This document shows, in pieces, positions 1 to 13,328 of a DNA stretch of 64,000 nucleotides. A program made the position numbers and the translations under genes. How positions within the stretch are numbered: position 1 is the first letter of the stretch; the number at the start of each line of letters is the position of its first letter. This stretch comes from Nomia melanderi (Eukaryota > Arthropoda > Insecta > Hymenoptera > Halictidae), in contig NC_135003.1 in the NCBI RefSeq assembly GCF_051020985.1, forward strand, positions 8,053,501-8,117,500. Reading direction: 5' to 3'. The notes under the pieces are model-generated. The model did not search any database. It saw only the letters and a list, made by a program, of their open reading frames with translations, and had not been told where the DNA came from.

Positions 1-660
1 GGACCGCCTGGAAAGAGGAACGAAGAGGAGGAAATGTGGTGCGGCGGTTGAAGAGAAAATCGGTTGGAAAATGCGAAGAAGAGACGGCAAAATAAAAGTG
101 CACGGTGAAGGGAACGAAGGGCGGATAAGGAAGAGTATAAAAGAGAGAGAAGAGAACCCGACCCGTACTCTTCGAACCGCAAGATCCAAGATCCGATATA
201 CCCGGCTGAGGTGAGGTACGAAGCAATAACTGGTCATGTCGGCCAGTAATTCAGTAGCCAATTAGTTAGACGGCGGCGGGAGAGTTGGCGAAGATGTCTA
301 TCTGGTCTCGTACGAGGCGGCTGCACCACCGAGCTGTTGCAGCTTCCTGCACCGTTGCACCTACACACGGACACGCGCTTGCCATCGTATATACACACCG
401 GTGACTCGGCTTTTATACATCGGGTTGTAGGAAGCCGAGTCCGAACACGGGTGGAAGGAACACCGTGGAGTCCTGGCGAGGGGTCCACCGTAAGAGACAA
501 CCGTGTACCTCCTAGAAACTGATTCAACGGTGATTTCTGTTCTCCTCTGGCTAAGGCCGATCCCGGAGATATATTGCCGGCACGTAGACGCAAATCTTTC
601 TCGTTACCCGGCCGCCTCTGGCCGACCGCGCGGCAGGTGATGCGTTTTTGATGAATGTTC
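1..660. other. CpG-rich non-coding block with promoter-like features
   Basis: GC- and CpG-rich block at the left edge, starting with a purine-rich stretch (about 1-160) that contains a TATA-like motif at 136-143. Open frames occur on both strands and overlap each other, as expected by chance in GC-rich DNA. None resembles a known protein. The block ends in a sharp drop to AT-rich sequence near 660. It could be a promoter or first-exon region, but only the motifs support that. Confidence 0.5.
136..143 (+). promoter_or_regulatory. TATA-box-like motif (TATAAAAG)
   Basis: TATAAAAG is an exact match to the strong form of the metazoan TATA box. It sits in a purine-rich stretch, about 75 bases upstream of a plausible 5' splice site (CTGAG followed by GTGAGGTA, junction 210/211). 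A start about 30 bases downstream would give a short untranslated first exon of roughly 166-210. No initiator (TCAGT-type) sequence is visible at the expected place, so this is a weak call. Confidence 0.18.
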
Positions 661-1229
661 GTTGAAAATTTGGTGTTAGCGGTTCATGCAGTGGGTAGAT
701 GTTTAATACTCTGTCGGCTGATGTGTTTTGGAACAAGTTTTTCGTGCAAATGTTATGTTTCTTGGAGAATTTGATTATATTCGTTTATTGTAGTATGTGT
801 TAGTTATTAATATTTGCAAGTAACAATTTTTACTAATGAAATAATCAATGTACTTTTTAGTACCGCCGACTCGTATTACACAGTATTATACGCATTTGTA
901 AAGTTACAAAATTCCACGCTACTTTAAAACACCATCACTTATTTCATTACAAATTTAAATTAAGCCAGATTAAATTCACTTCTTACTATCAAACCCACAG
1001 CCCTCACAATCTTAAACCCACTTTACAAAATCCATTACCTCCCGAGTTTCTCACTTTAAACAATCAATATTTTTCAAAAACGTCTCAACGAACGATATGC
1101 TTCGAATATCCTCCATCCACCATTAAAAAATAGTTACCAACTACCCAATGCGATTAACAGTTCTCATATACAACCGCATCGCCATCCCAAAATCCCAACC
1201 TCAATAATTACTCCCGAAAACAGAGCGTG
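661..1229. other. AT-rich spacer
   Basis: AT-rich sequence between two CpG-rich blocks, with scattered short A and T runs. I see no open frame of note, repeat or RNA gene in it. Confidence 0.6.
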
Positions 1230-2220
1230 AAACCTCGCACGCAACGGGGACGTTATAATTAAGCGAAACGGTATGCAGGGTTGTCGATCGGTCCGTCTAA
1301 ACTATCGCTTGCACGCCGCCGCTTGCCCGGCCGGCTCTTTATCAAAAATCGCCGGTGAAATCGCTTAAGGGGTTCCTCGGGATCGTCCGGGGCAGTCGCC
1401 CGCGGCCCGATGAAATCGATCTTTCCGCGCGGTCGGGTACCGTTTAATGTTTCACCGGGAGATACCGCGACGTCAAGATACGAGGAATCGTCGATAAGTC
1501 CCCCGGACCTCTCCCCCCGACCACCGTAACCCCGTAGCTGGCTTATCGGAGCCGGGGTACCGAGAGCGCGCCGATCTTTCCGAATTTAAGAAAGTGGATT
1601 TCAATTAGCCCCGAAGACTTTGGAGGCGGCCGGCACCCGATAAAATAACGAGGAGCCAAGCCCTTACACGAACACACGTCCCCGGGAGAAGGTAAACCCA
1701 CACTTTCTTGGGCCAGCGGGTGAATTATGCTCTCCCCGGACCGTAACTTACCCGCACGGAATTAATGCGTGCTTGTGCAATCTTGCCTGCCACGGTCCAG
1801 CCTACCTGGGCTAATGAGTAGGTGTTTGTTGGACATTCTGACACGTTTTACGACTCACCAGATTACTTCCCCTCCGCACCCCCAAACCCCCGCCAACACG
1901 CCCCCCCGCGTCCCTCGCACCGCCGTTCCATGCCACGGCCGATAGATAGAGCCGCCGGCTGTTGCGAGTGTGCCGCCAACAAAGCTCGGAATAGGACGGT
2001 TGATTTACTACGAGCAACCCGGTACGATTTCATTCGGGGATACACGCCTGGTATCGCCAGCTCGTTACTCTGCCGATCTTTTTCGGAACGAGGATCGACC
2101 GTGTCGATCTGCCGCGCGGGACTGAAAATTAGGATTGATACTGATTTACCGCGCGACGCGCGCTTCCTTCTTCGCCGAAATCTGAAAGGTGTTCTGTACG
2201 TGCCGTATTTGGGGTAGTTA
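1230..2220. other. CpG-rich non-coding block
   Basis: GC-rich block with many CG dinucleotides and frames open on both strands at 1811-2264, which are antisense shadows of each other. Codon content there does not look like a gene. The block contains a C-run cluster (1869-1907) that reads as a G-quadruplex motif on the minus strand, and a smaller three-run cluster (1500-1533). Confidence 0.5.
1869..1907 (-). other. G-quadruplex-type motif on the minus strand
   Basis: Four C runs of 4, 5, 5 and 7 bases lie at 1869-1872, 1879-1883, 1887-1891 and 1901-1907. The minus strand therefore has G7, G5, G5 and G4 separated by 9, 3 and 6 bases. Such runs can fold into a quadruplex in DNA or RNA. One loop is longer than the usual 7-base cutoff. 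Confidence 0.5.
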
Positions 2221-4954
2221 TTTGGGTTTGTTTGGTCTTTCTTCTTGCAATTATGATTCTTCACTTTTTCAGTGTGTTGATTCGTTGGTTCATTGTGACT
2301 CGATTGTATCTGTTCTTTATTTGGGATTTTGATGAGAGGATTGGTGTATTTGGTGTAATGACTGGTTCCATAGTTTATAATTATTGAAAACGTGTAGCTG
2401 TTTATATGCGACGTTAGGAAGTTTTGATTTTTAGTTGTATAACGCGGTAAATATCGTGTAGAGATCTGGAAAAATGTGTTCCTATATTTTTCCCAATGTT
2501 AATTCATTCTAATTAATGTTAACATTGTGTGTCCTTAGAAAATTGTACAAAAGTAATGACTTCCGTGTCGTCGGACATTGTTAGCACATTCAGTAATACA
2601 GTTTAAGGGAGAAAGGGGTTAAGGGAGAGGTTGGTTCGTTGGGAACGCAGTTGAACAAGTTGTTTCTATGCGGCGCAACGGAAGACCACGATTTTGTAAG
2701 AGCTCCGGCACCGACAAAAAGGTTACACGGCCCCTTCATCGAGTTATCTGATTTTTGGAACTCATCTAAATAATTCTAAATAGCCGAGCCCGTCGTTCTT
2801 TTTAGTATTTTCTTCTTATCGAGATGCTCGCCACGGTTCCTCGAAGGAAGGTCGGCGCGTTAACGTCGGATGCGCTATTTCGGTTCGCGCCGTATCCGCT
2901 CGTAAAAGTCGCCCAAGGCGTGGGCATCCATCCTAATTAACAACCATGGAACCAGGTACGGGACCATCTGATACCACGCCGAGAGTATAATCCGCTCGTT
3001 ACCAACACGAAGCCCACACGGACAAGTACTCTTTACCGCCGTAAACCGTCTCTTCGGCTCCTCTTGCAGTTTGGATGCGATAGGCTTGGCGCCTTAGGCG
3101 GAACGAACAGCATACGAAGAGAGATTTGATACCGTGAACATTTAGAATTCCAAAAATTTGCTTTACTTTACGATCTAATTAACCGTTGCTTTTTTTTCAA
3201 TTAACCGGCGTGTACCGATTTCGCGAATCAATGTAATTTCGAAGATTCAATGAGGTAAATTGTAAATGCGAGCAACTTTGAGGGGGGGAATCAATTGAAG
3301 CAACATTCCGATAATTTGAATGTATTAAATCATCCTATCAGTTTCAACAACTTCATAACTTTCATCTCCGGACTGAAGCTCTTAAGACAGCAAAAATGAG
3401 ACAATTATAAATATGTATCTTGCAAAATTATAATGTAATATCTTGCACATTTGAGAAGAGTTCTTTCTTCTTAGATTAAAAAGTCTAAGCATTAAACTTA
3501 GTAATGTTTATGAAATATGGGAACTTATGGGAAAGTATCGTGCACTTAATAATAGATATCCGTCAAACCGTCAAGAAAAGTTGAACGAGAAGGAAAAAAT
3601 ACGAAGCTCAGGGGACACCGAAAAAATTGATCAATCGCGTTACGTTCATTGTTGTCGCGTCACAATTCGTCGTTCCTCCATTACACGTCTATATTGTCAA
3701 GGAATGAATCACGCCTAATACATTACAACGGTAATCGGTTTCAAGCGTGTACCGCCCACGTGTTCTTTGACACAAGACGTGTACTATCAAATTGAAATGG
3801 ACGCGAGAAAACAGGAAGGCAATATACACCGGCCTACGCGATTAAGTCTCTTGTATTGCAATAAATTTTCGGTACCCGCGTCGCGAGTCGTGTACCGAGT
3901 GTGGCAACGGTCGATCAGTGTCACGAAAATGTCGCTTAATGGCGTCACTCTCCGGCCCCGTATTCCACGAATCGCTCCTCTTAATTCGATGATTTACTCG
4001 GAGCGCCGGTTACTAAGTGCACCGGCGCGTTTCACGGCTGGTACACCATCGAAAATATCTAGAATCGTACCGAGCCGATCATAATTTCCTCTCAATGAAC
4101 GCGAAACACTTTCGCCGAAGACAGATGCGCCCAACAACTTCATACACAGCATCGGCTTCTTAATTATGCGAGCGACACACATTTCACGCTTTCCTCTCGT
4201 TCGAAAGGTATGTGTGAACGTTCCACGTTATTCCTAGCACGAACAACCTTTTACTAGAATCACTGATTTTTGTTTTGAATTCTTTTTATTTCATTAACTT
4301 GCGCAAAAGTAAATGGCGACGTTCGGTAGTTCATCGGTTGAAAATATTTATAGTACACATTTTTAATATAATTTTATTATGTAACGCATCATTTTATGTC
4401 GCGGATGTCGCACTATTATTTAGAGGCTAAGCTCTTATTTTTTTCGTTTATTTATTGTCAGCTTAGTCTGTCGACGGATAATGGGAAAAGGAAATTTTAT
4501 GTATGTCATAAATGCAGAAACTTTCACACTCTGGTAATAAGCGTTAGGGAAGAAGACGGAAGAGATCACTAAATCACTCTCTGTAATTCTACTGTCAGTC
4601 TCGATTGCTACAACTCTGGAGATTGAATACTATAATTCCCATTTTTTAAATTCCGCTCACTTTTCTGGTTTTTATCGTGTATGTTTCGACACTTCATCGA
4701 CACCTAACACGTTCACTATTTGTTCTTCGCGTACATTTTGAGCGTTATACATTTCTCAACAAACATAAAAATCGTTGCATAATAATACTATCGTTCAAAA
4801 ACTGCATTGAACAAACTGTCAAAACTTCCTCCATTCAAAGTCTCCTAACATCTCACATCCGCAAACTTAAAATTTTCCTGCTAACAAAAACTTCACACAA
4901 CTAAATTTCTACTACAATCATGAAGCTACAAAGCAAACTATTTCATGTCTTCTC
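2221..4954. other. Mixed AT-rich spacer with two small CpG-rich patches
   Basis: AT-rich overall, with CpG-richer patches at about 2820-3120 and 3600-4240. A good-looking 3' splice acceptor (pyrimidines then CAG, exon side at 2273) is followed only by a T-rich frame that stops after 19 codons, so I do not call an exon. An inverted repeat TCGGTAC/GTACCGA brackets about 3870-3900. No gene is recognisable. Confidence 0.55.
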
Positions 4955-7100
4955 CTAACTCAGTTCCATTGCATCATTCGTCCTCGAGCTCTCCCAGATT
5001 CGAAAATGGCGTCCAGATAAGTCAGCCGCGTCGGAACCGCAGCGGCACCAAAAGAGTCGACTTCGGACGGGAAGGAATACGAATGTCCCGGGACAAAAGG
5101 TTTCGTTCCTCGGGTTGGTAGCGCGGGAACAGGAACAGGACAAGGGTCGACGGGGGCGTCCGCTGGAGGACGCGGCGAGCGGGTAGGTCCCGGGATACCG
5201 CGGGTTACGGGTCGCGTCGTCGGCCGGGCGTCGTAATAAATTCGAACGGTAGCGCGTCCCGGCGATTTCGAGCCGGCTTGATCGAGCGCGCGCCGAAATA
5301 AAGTAAAACACGGGGCGAGCGCTAAGTCGGTTATAAACAAAGATACAAACTACCGTGGCTTACGGGACCACGGGACTCACGCATGGCTGCCGGCGATAGA
5401 AGCAGCCAGTTCCGCTTTATGATCCCATAAATATCTCAATAGGATCTTAAATTACCTCTCCCGGCTCGGAGAGTCTGCGACTCCCTCAACCGCTCTCTCG
5501 CTGGCTGCTGCTGGTTCCGCCGCCGCTGCCGCTGCCGTTGGCTGCTCCTGGTGCCGTGGCCGTTTGCCGGGTCTCTCTCTCTCCCTCTCTCTGTCTCTCT
5601 TTCTCTTCTGCTGCCACTGCCGCCTCTAGATATACATTTACCCGGCCGAGTTTTCGGTGGAGACGTTACTGTTATTTATGGGCTCGTTTATCAAGGTGGC
5701 ACCCCTTTCCCCTATCGTTGCTTCGATGCAGACTATCCGCCACTGCGAAGCCAATCCCGAGATATATCGCCCCGATACCAATCCGGCTCTCTGGAGTGAA
5801 AGAGAGTTTCCGAAGAGGGAGGCCCGGCCTCGTCGTCTCTCCTTGATCCCTTCTTTCAACTTTTCGCTCCGGGGTAGAAGGGTAGGAACAGCCGCGCTGC
5901 GAAACTTCTTTCGGTGATAAATGCTCGTGAGGAATCGCTACCGAACGATAGCGGCAATTAGCGGGCCGGCTCATTTGTCTCCTTGCCCGCCGCGTTCTGG
6001 ACGAGGCTGCAGCACACGGGCCCGGTGCCCGCAATCCATTTCCCGAGATGCCAGGAAATGGCGAGTTTCTGTGGAGGTGATGATGGTTACCTGCCAGGAA
6101 ACTGTGGCGATGATCGTGCCTTTTGTGCTTGGGGAATTGGAAGGGTGTTTGGTGATCTTGATGAGATTTTAGGTGGAAGTTGTCCTTGTAATAATGTTCG
6201 AAGAGTATATTTTCGTTTAGTAATTTTATAAACAACATTCCGTTATTTAGGTATGTCTCTACTAAAACATTATATGCGATTGGTTATCAAATATTTATAA
6301 TGTAACTGTATAATAAAAACGATTGACGTAATTTTCTAATGAGTTCTGCAATGCCTAAACCGCGCACGTACACTTACATTTGTAAAAACACTAATGTAAT
6401 CAATCATTAAATGTTGCAAATACCAATAAAAAACACTAACATCATTTTTTAACGAGTATTCCAACTGCTCGCGCACAAACGTCCGATTCGTACAAACACC
6501 ATCGATCTCGGGGCATTCATAATCCGACCGGCAAGTAAGCGGACGCCATCTTCTAACGAGTTTCCGGACGCGCTACGTGTACGAAAACTTCTTCCAGGAA
6601 TTTCTCGCATTAACCTTTCATACTGTTCACGTAACACCCGAAAAAGGAGCGTAGTTTTCGGTTTCCTTGTCGGAAGACAAATAGCGGCAGTCAACAGGGA
6701 GCGTAGCACACTTTGTCCCCGACAGCGTGGCGAATAAACGCCCGATCACTTTACGAGCTGGACGGGGAGAGAGTGGAGCGGATAGCAGGGAACGGCGTAG
6801 ACAGAGAGGAGGGAAGCTCACCCTTTCTCGATTCGTACGTATCCACCTACACCCTCGAGGCCAACGATCCATTCCGGTGCCGCCAACACTATCCAACCCT
6901 TGGATCCGAGATCGGGGAGAGAGTGCGGGAGAAAGGACTTCGGGGATCTCGGCCGGGCGAAACCGCAGTGTTGATGCGAGACCTGATAATTCCATACCTC
7001 GCCACTCTACTTGATTAATTTCTGTATCGTCGACGCCGCGATTTATGAACGCTTCGCACTTTTCATGCGCGCAACGCTATCTGCATCCCGTTTTGTTCCG
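4955..7100. other. Two CpG-rich blocks around a short AT-rich gap
   Basis: GC-rich blocks at about 4955-6180 and 6440-7100 flank AT-rich sequence (6180-6440). Several overlapping frames of 80-190 codons occur on both strands here. They have no shared codon signal and are best explained by low stop-codon frequency. A CTG/CCG-rich stretch (about 5509-5550) runs straight into a CT run (5572-5610). Confidence 0.5.
5572..5610 (+). repeat. CT-rich simple repeat
   Basis: Imperfect (CT)n run with a few interruptions, directly after a CTG/CCG-rich stretch. On the minus strand it is a (GA)n run of the type bound by GAGA-class factors in insects. That function is inference. Confidence 0.7.
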
Positions 7101-8450
7101 GATCAAATTTTGTTGGGTTTGCTTGAACCTTTGATTCGATAAAATTCTAGTTCTCTGTTGTTTGTTGTGACGCCCTTTATAATATAAAATAGATAGAATG
7201 CAGTGTTAAGAGGAATTTTGTAAGCTGAAGATTCTAATTTGTTGAAATTTTGTAGCTTCAGAAGGATTATTGGAGGATTTTTGCTCACTACTTCTCAGAT
7301 TTTTGGATTGAAATTCGTCAACAAGTTTTTACCGAATTTTTCTTTTATCGAGTCTTTTACATAATTGAATAAATTATAGAACATCACGTCAATCGTGTGT
7401 CTACTTTTTTGTGGTTCCCTTAAAAACGTCGCCTACATTTTCAGTCCACCATTATACCCTAACCTCACAGCTCCTCAAGATAGATGTCGCCACAGTAGCG
7501 ACGTCAGACTTTCGTATTCAAACCCAAAAGTTACACACGAATAATTCAAACAACAAAAGACCAGTGAATAGTTTCCTTCTTTTTAACTATTCAAAAGTCT
7601 CATGCATAATTCATCTTTCCCGCGAAAGCTTTTTACACGTCAAAAACTTCTCGTTCGGGTAGGGTTAAGAAAGATGATGCGATCACGCAATCAAGACAAC
7701 CGCGACGTCGTTGAAACCGGTGGTTCGAAAAGTTCCGTCGCTTCGGTGTTAACGTAAACTGTCCTACGATGGAATAATGGAACGTCGGGTAGAAGGCGAG
7801 AGGGGCTAGGGTAGCTGACGGTTGACGGACAAAGATAAATAAATAAAGGAAACGGCGTCCGCGTACAAAGGGAAGCAATATCCCTGTCTTTAGCCTTGTG
7901 CAGAACTCGGTGGCTCGTAGTTGGATAGGGAGCTAATAGCGGTTGCAGTAAACAAGCCGCTTCTGCCACGGAAACATCGTGTGTTCCGCAGACTTTCCTC
8001 TTATCCTACCATTCTTCCTTCTCACTTCTATCTCTTCCACCCTCGCTCCCTCTTTTTCTCCCTGCAGCTTTTTCAATCCACCGTTTCCTTCCATTTGATC
8101 CTTCCCGTCCCTTTCAGTCCAGCCCCCGACCAACGCTTTCCTTTTTCTTCCTCTTCGCGACCATTTCCGTTTTCCGACCACCTTCTCACACCTCCGTCCA
8201 TTTTCTTTTAGTTTTTTGCCGAGTCCGTTTGCTGTTCGTTCCCCTCCCCTTGCTCTTGTTTTTCGACCGATGAAACCGCACGATTCGTTTAATAGCTCGC
8301 GGCTTCAAACAATTACCTGGAATTTATTTCGGTAACTGAGATAAATGGGTAACGACGATGGAGGACTCATATTTATACGATTCAACTCTTCGTTGTAGCG
8401 TTGAGGTAGGCGTGCACTGAGAACTGGGGAATTTAACGCTGGGGTAATAA
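7101..8450. other. AT-rich spacer then CpG/pyrimidine-rich block
   Basis: Positions 7101-7650 are AT-rich. An acceptor-like site at 7445 opens a frame of about 32 codons with no matching donor. Positions 7650-8450 are GC-richer and contain a 200-base pyrimidine-rich stretch (about 7996-8213). No gene is recognised. Confidence 0.5.
7996..8213 (+). repeat. Long pyrimidine-rich tract
   Basis: About 200 bases made mostly of C and T, written as short irregular CTT/TCC/CCT groups rather than a pure microsatellite. It makes artificial Pro/Ser/Phe-rich frames on the plus strand and Lys/Arg/Glu-rich frames on the minus strand, which should not be taken as genes. Confidence 0.6.
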
Positions 8451-10800
8451 CGAGTCATTAAATTGATTACCTTGTATTTTGTTTCAATAAGTATCAAAAT
8501 AATTTTAGTTTTCCTGGCGAGGGATATTATTCGAAATAATGTTCGTGTACTTTTTTATATTTGATATTATTTGTAATCGTTTATAACTTGCTTTTATATT
8601 TGCCCACTCCGAACAGATGAAAATACTATCAGTGGCTAAAGAATTTTAAATTACAATTATATTGGACGTTATCAGTTATGTAAAGCGACTCTTCGAAAAC
8701 AGTTTTGTTATTCATAACGTTATGAATAAAATGAATAATGTTTAGTTACGTTTTACTCTACATAGTTATAACATTTACATGAGACAATAAATCCGTTGAA
8801 ACGTGACATCGGTTTTTATCTTTGTGTTACGTTTTCTTTCGGTTTATCCTTCGCTTCCATGCATGCGCGTTAACATTGGTCGTACCAAAACTGTGTCAGT
8901 TGGATCATTGAACCGTAGCTACGTAAAACGCATATCATTTATGGAACAGATCGTAAATCAAGAGTCACAAAGATAACTGGAAGAAGCACATTTCCAGTTG
9001 CGTTTATTACATACGCCAGTCCAATGCTCATCCTTGAAACGATGACAACGAACTTCAATGAAGTCATACAGCGCACAAAATTCAAATTTTCAGAACTATT
9101 GTCTAAGAAACACACTATAATATATATAAACAATAATAAAAGAAAACAAGTTACAAAATATTTACTAAGTTACACGATTAAATTAAATAATTTACTATTT
9201 AATTATATTACAATTATATTGTTGTCAATAATATTACGGATAATAGATAAATAATAATAAAGATGAAATTTTATTGAATAAATGTTATTACATAAGAAAT
9301 AAAAGCTACATAAGTTTCACCTCATTATTCAAAAGTGATAATGTGTTATATTTTAACAAATCCATTTTACATAATTTAAACATAATGTATTGGACAATTT
9401 AAGTATTATGCAGAAAAAACTTTTTAGAGGACGTATGTATATTTCAACTTTCAATTATCAGTTCTGAACAGTTGGGTAAATATGAATAATATGTCATGTC
9501 TGCTGAATTTAATGACCAAACGGAAAGAAAACATTAAGATATTAAAAGCACTTTTATGATGCAGTTTGTCGTTATCGCAAAAAATGTTATGTTTCCTTTA
9601 TCCTCGAAGGCAACACGGATAATTTATACATTTTCAATTTATTCATCTTTTGTATACCTGCATAAACATTCAGTACACGTATAATATTTTTGTGTGACTA
9701 GTTTTCAAAATTAATTTATAAGAAAGGAAAAAAGATTTAAGATTTTAAGTAGACGTACATCTTTTCTGTTAGAAGTTTTTCTTTAAATAAAGAACCAATG
9801 ATATCCGATTATGAATCTGTTTAAAAGTTTAAATAAAAATTTAAGTAAAAGATATATTAATATAACAATGAATATATTTTTCTTCTAAATCAAAAGTCTA
9901 TGCTGTTTCATGAATATTTATTTTCGTTTTGGAATACTGTTCACATGCTATCTGTTTATTAAGAAGAGGAAAGTAATATTTATTGTTAGCACTGATATAG
10001 TAAATCAGTGTACAACAATTATAATATTCTGATATGCATGCAACAAGCGAAATTCAATATTTATAGTTCACATTCAATTTATTGCAGTTATACTCGCTTG
10101 TACGTACACCCAAATTAATTTCACTGGAATATTTAACATCTCAACTTCTGCGTTACATTTAATATTAACATTCAAATATTATTACGTCCTTGTTAATTAG
10201 GTATTCAATGCTTATAACTTATTAACACAGATAATCACGTCGGTGTACGATTCCAAATTGCAGCACTCCCTGATTTGATCGTGTAACTTGACAAAATTAC
10301 TGTAATTTTCATAAAAGTGATTAAAAATAAAAAAAATATATAACTATAAAAACTGTAAAATTGAGAATGCTTTAAAAATTCAATAAGTAAATTTCGAACA
10401 AAATTTACTGTTTATACAATAACGAATTTAAATATGAAATTTAATTAAAAAATTAACCAAAAACCGTACCAAACCTTAATAATACATTTAATAATAATAC
10501 TGTGACGAAATGTAAGTGGCTACTGTAATTTATTTTTAGAGAACAGCCACTAACCATAAATCTCAATGTTAAAGTCTTAGTAAATATAAAATGCACATAC
10601 AAAATGCACTCGCTGGAAATACAGAATGGAGTAGAACGACGTCACCGGCAGCCAGCTATAAAATTCAAAATGACATAGAACTGTGTCAACGGCTCGCGAA
10701 ATGTTAATTCCGATTGTTCAGGCCATATTAATTCCAGACCGCGAAACTTTATGCAAATCTACGCTTTCACGAAAGAATTTAAGGAAACAAAAATGAATAA
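8451..10800. other. AT-rich tract
   Basis: Strongly AT-rich, especially 9100-10500, with A/T runs and low-complexity TAAT and ATTATA stretches around 9160-9270. The one exception is a less AT-rich patch at about 8940-9100 holding a possible minus-strand terminal exon, listed separately. A small hairpin (AGTGGCT / AGCCACT) lies near 10515-10553. No RNA gene is identifiable from it. Confidence 0.55.
8939..9102 (-). CDS. Possible terminal exon encoding a hydrophobic C-terminus (unrecognised)
   Basis: On the minus strand a pyrimidine-rich acceptor ending TTTCTTAG is followed from 9102 by a frame that stays open to a TAA at 8939. It encodes about 53 residues. The C-terminal part is hydrophobic (KFVVIVSRMSIGLAYVINAT, then VLLPVIFVTL), as in a membrane segment. 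The patch is less AT-rich than its surroundings. Against it: no polyadenylation signal follows closely, no upstream partner exon is visible, and I do not recognise the sequence. It may be a chance frame or a decayed exon. Confidence 0.12.
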
Positions 10801-12000
10801 AAACTGTATTTTCGTCGGTATCGATTCCAGTGAAATTTTAAGACATTTTAGCGCGCTATAATGGATAAAGATCAGCAATTCGGTTCTAACAAACTACGGT
10901 TAATTTATAGGATCGTAAGCGTCCTCGGAGGTTATTAAACGGCAATTCTAACACTCGAAAGTAGTTCTAACTGTTTGTAAATTGTGTCGCGGGGAAAAAT
11001 AACGGTCGAGAAACGAATAACGGAGGGAAACTCTATTATCCGTCGAGCTCGAGCGCAACTCTGCCGTAAAGTCGGCAACGTTATCGTCGTCTATAATAAA
11101 GAAAAAGGTTAGTAGAACCTAACATTCTTGAATTTCACGCGTTGTTAAGTATGTATCAAAGTAAACTTCACTGATGTGCACGGTGAAGCCCGACAAAGCA
11201 ATCTAAAAGCACTCTGGTAGAATGTGTCTTTGTAAAATTATGCACACTCATTAGCTTGTAATAGACGGTAATGCACTTCACACTATCTTTACGCTGTCCA
11301 TCGTACTTCATTCAACAGTTAATGTACTCCGCTCCGCCATCCGTACATAGCAACATTAACATGTAATTATCGGTAACCTTTGTCGAGAAATATTGCAAAT
11401 TCAGGCGAATATTCATAGATACTGACGAAAACAGACTTCAAGAAAGAAAAATGTGAAACACTGTTTATATGTTCGTAATACATGCGCATTGTTTTGTCGA
11501 AGACGTGAATTTCGATGAGGCTATACGTTATTTTAAAACTTCAACCGAAGGAAATTTATTTCACTGGAAACCGATAAGAATATTTTGCGTTGTTCGTACT
11601 TTTTTTCTAGTTTCGTTCTACTTCCTTAGAAAACAATGTGCAACATTGTGCAATATTAGAGATGGATATCGGTGGATGATAACTATAAACTTATAGTTGC
11701 ATAGAATGTGCAAATTGAGTTTTATTTTGCATTATGCTCATACGGGTAGAATTTATCAGCAATCTTTGCATAATAATGTATTATTAGAATCCCATTTGTG
11801 CACTGCAATACATTGTCAATGGTGTGACAAATTTTTTAATAATGCTAACAATTAAGTTGTTGACGAACGAATTGTCGAATGCATAATTTTTACTAATGTG
11901 TAAGAAAATGAAATGTCTAATTTCTATGGAAATATGTAAATATCCAAAAAGTTTGTAAAGATTACTTAATTTGTAGATTACACGGTGCACACAATTATTA
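10801..12000. other. Mixed spacer, no gene seen
   Basis: Moderately GC-richer sequence at about 10840-11120, then AT-rich to 12000. A 75-codon frame at 11469-11696 lacks any protein-like character I can recognise. No repeats of note. Confidence 0.55.
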
Positions 12001-13244
12001 TACAGTTACATCATTAGATGACACCGCGTAAGGAACAACTATTCTCGAAGAAGTCGGAACGAGTGTAACACGCCGAGATTTTCAGACATTATCGAGATTG
12101 AGGGTGCCAACGGCAGAGGTCGTCGGGTTGGAGGGCGAGAACTGAGTGATTTAGTGGGGTGGCTACTCGACGACTGACCGAGATAACCTGCCTGTCCACG
12201 GAACAACCCCATTTGTCCAATGTCTTCCGCTACAAAACTGCTCGCCGCCCTCTACGCCGGCGTCCTTTTGAATAATGATCATGCTTTGTCAACCGGCGAC
12301 CCGCTGATAATACCGGATATGTTGGATATGTCAAAGAAAAAGTTAGTTAACTTTGGCCCCATCCGATAACGTCGGATGGACGTTGTCTTGCTGAGACAAA
12401 GTGTGATGATATTGCAACTTTCTTTAATTTTACTTGAATAATAATCACTAAATTATTAAATTCTTTTATTTCTGTTGATTGACTTAGAAGATACATTTAG
12501 TGTTATTATTAGGAAAAGGTATTTGTTTTTGGTTTGATATCCTGAATTATTCTTTCCCTTATTAAAACAAATAAAAGCTGTTCTATACTATGTAATATTT
12601 TATCGGGAAACATTCATTCCAATCGTTCGTTTGCATTATATATTAAACAACTGTTATACCGAAGAAATTAACAGTATACCAACTCTTCCAACTCAATCAC
12701 AAAATAAATCGTAAAATAAGGAATAAAGTGCATTATCGCTAATAGTATTAACTAAGGCACATCGATGTTCAACGAACATCGCCCCTGCGACAAGCCTACT
12801 TACCATTGAACTATCCCCAACACCGGGGCACCAAACAAATCCCTCGAACTCCCAAAAAATCACGATCCGAATCGCTCGTTCCCGCCGCCGCGCCAGTATC
12901 CCGGGTCGCAAAAAAAGATCGCGGAACCGGCCGGCCGGCCGCGCGCGGTGCTCTCGAGCTCACCGCGAGTGAGCGTATTATCATAGAAAGCGCGCGGCGA
13001 ACCACGAAATACGAGAGTCGTCCAATAAATATATAGACGGTTTTCGTAGAGGAAATATATCGCGTCGGAAGAGGGAGCTGAATCGTTGTCGATGTTCGAG
13101 GCACGTACATCCCGAGCACAAGCGTAGCCACAGGATGCGAGCGCCGAAGCTAAAGGCTGGAAGAGCGGCCTGGAAGGATCAAGGGGATAGAGCAAGAGGG
13201 GGTCAGCCGGAGAAAGAGGATATCCCGTGGTCCCGTAGTCTCGT

Positions 13245-13328
13245 AAAGAAGCAACGAGAGAGCGAGAGAGGTAAAGAGGCAGCGACAGAGTGAGAAAGGG
13301 AAGCGAAGAGAGAGATAAAGAGAGAACC
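13245..13328 (+). repeat. Purine-rich (GA) tract
   Basis: GA-rich run made of GAGAG/AAAGAG groups with a few C and T interruptions. The GAGAG units are the type of site bound by GAGA factor in insects. That role is inference. Confidence 0.65.
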
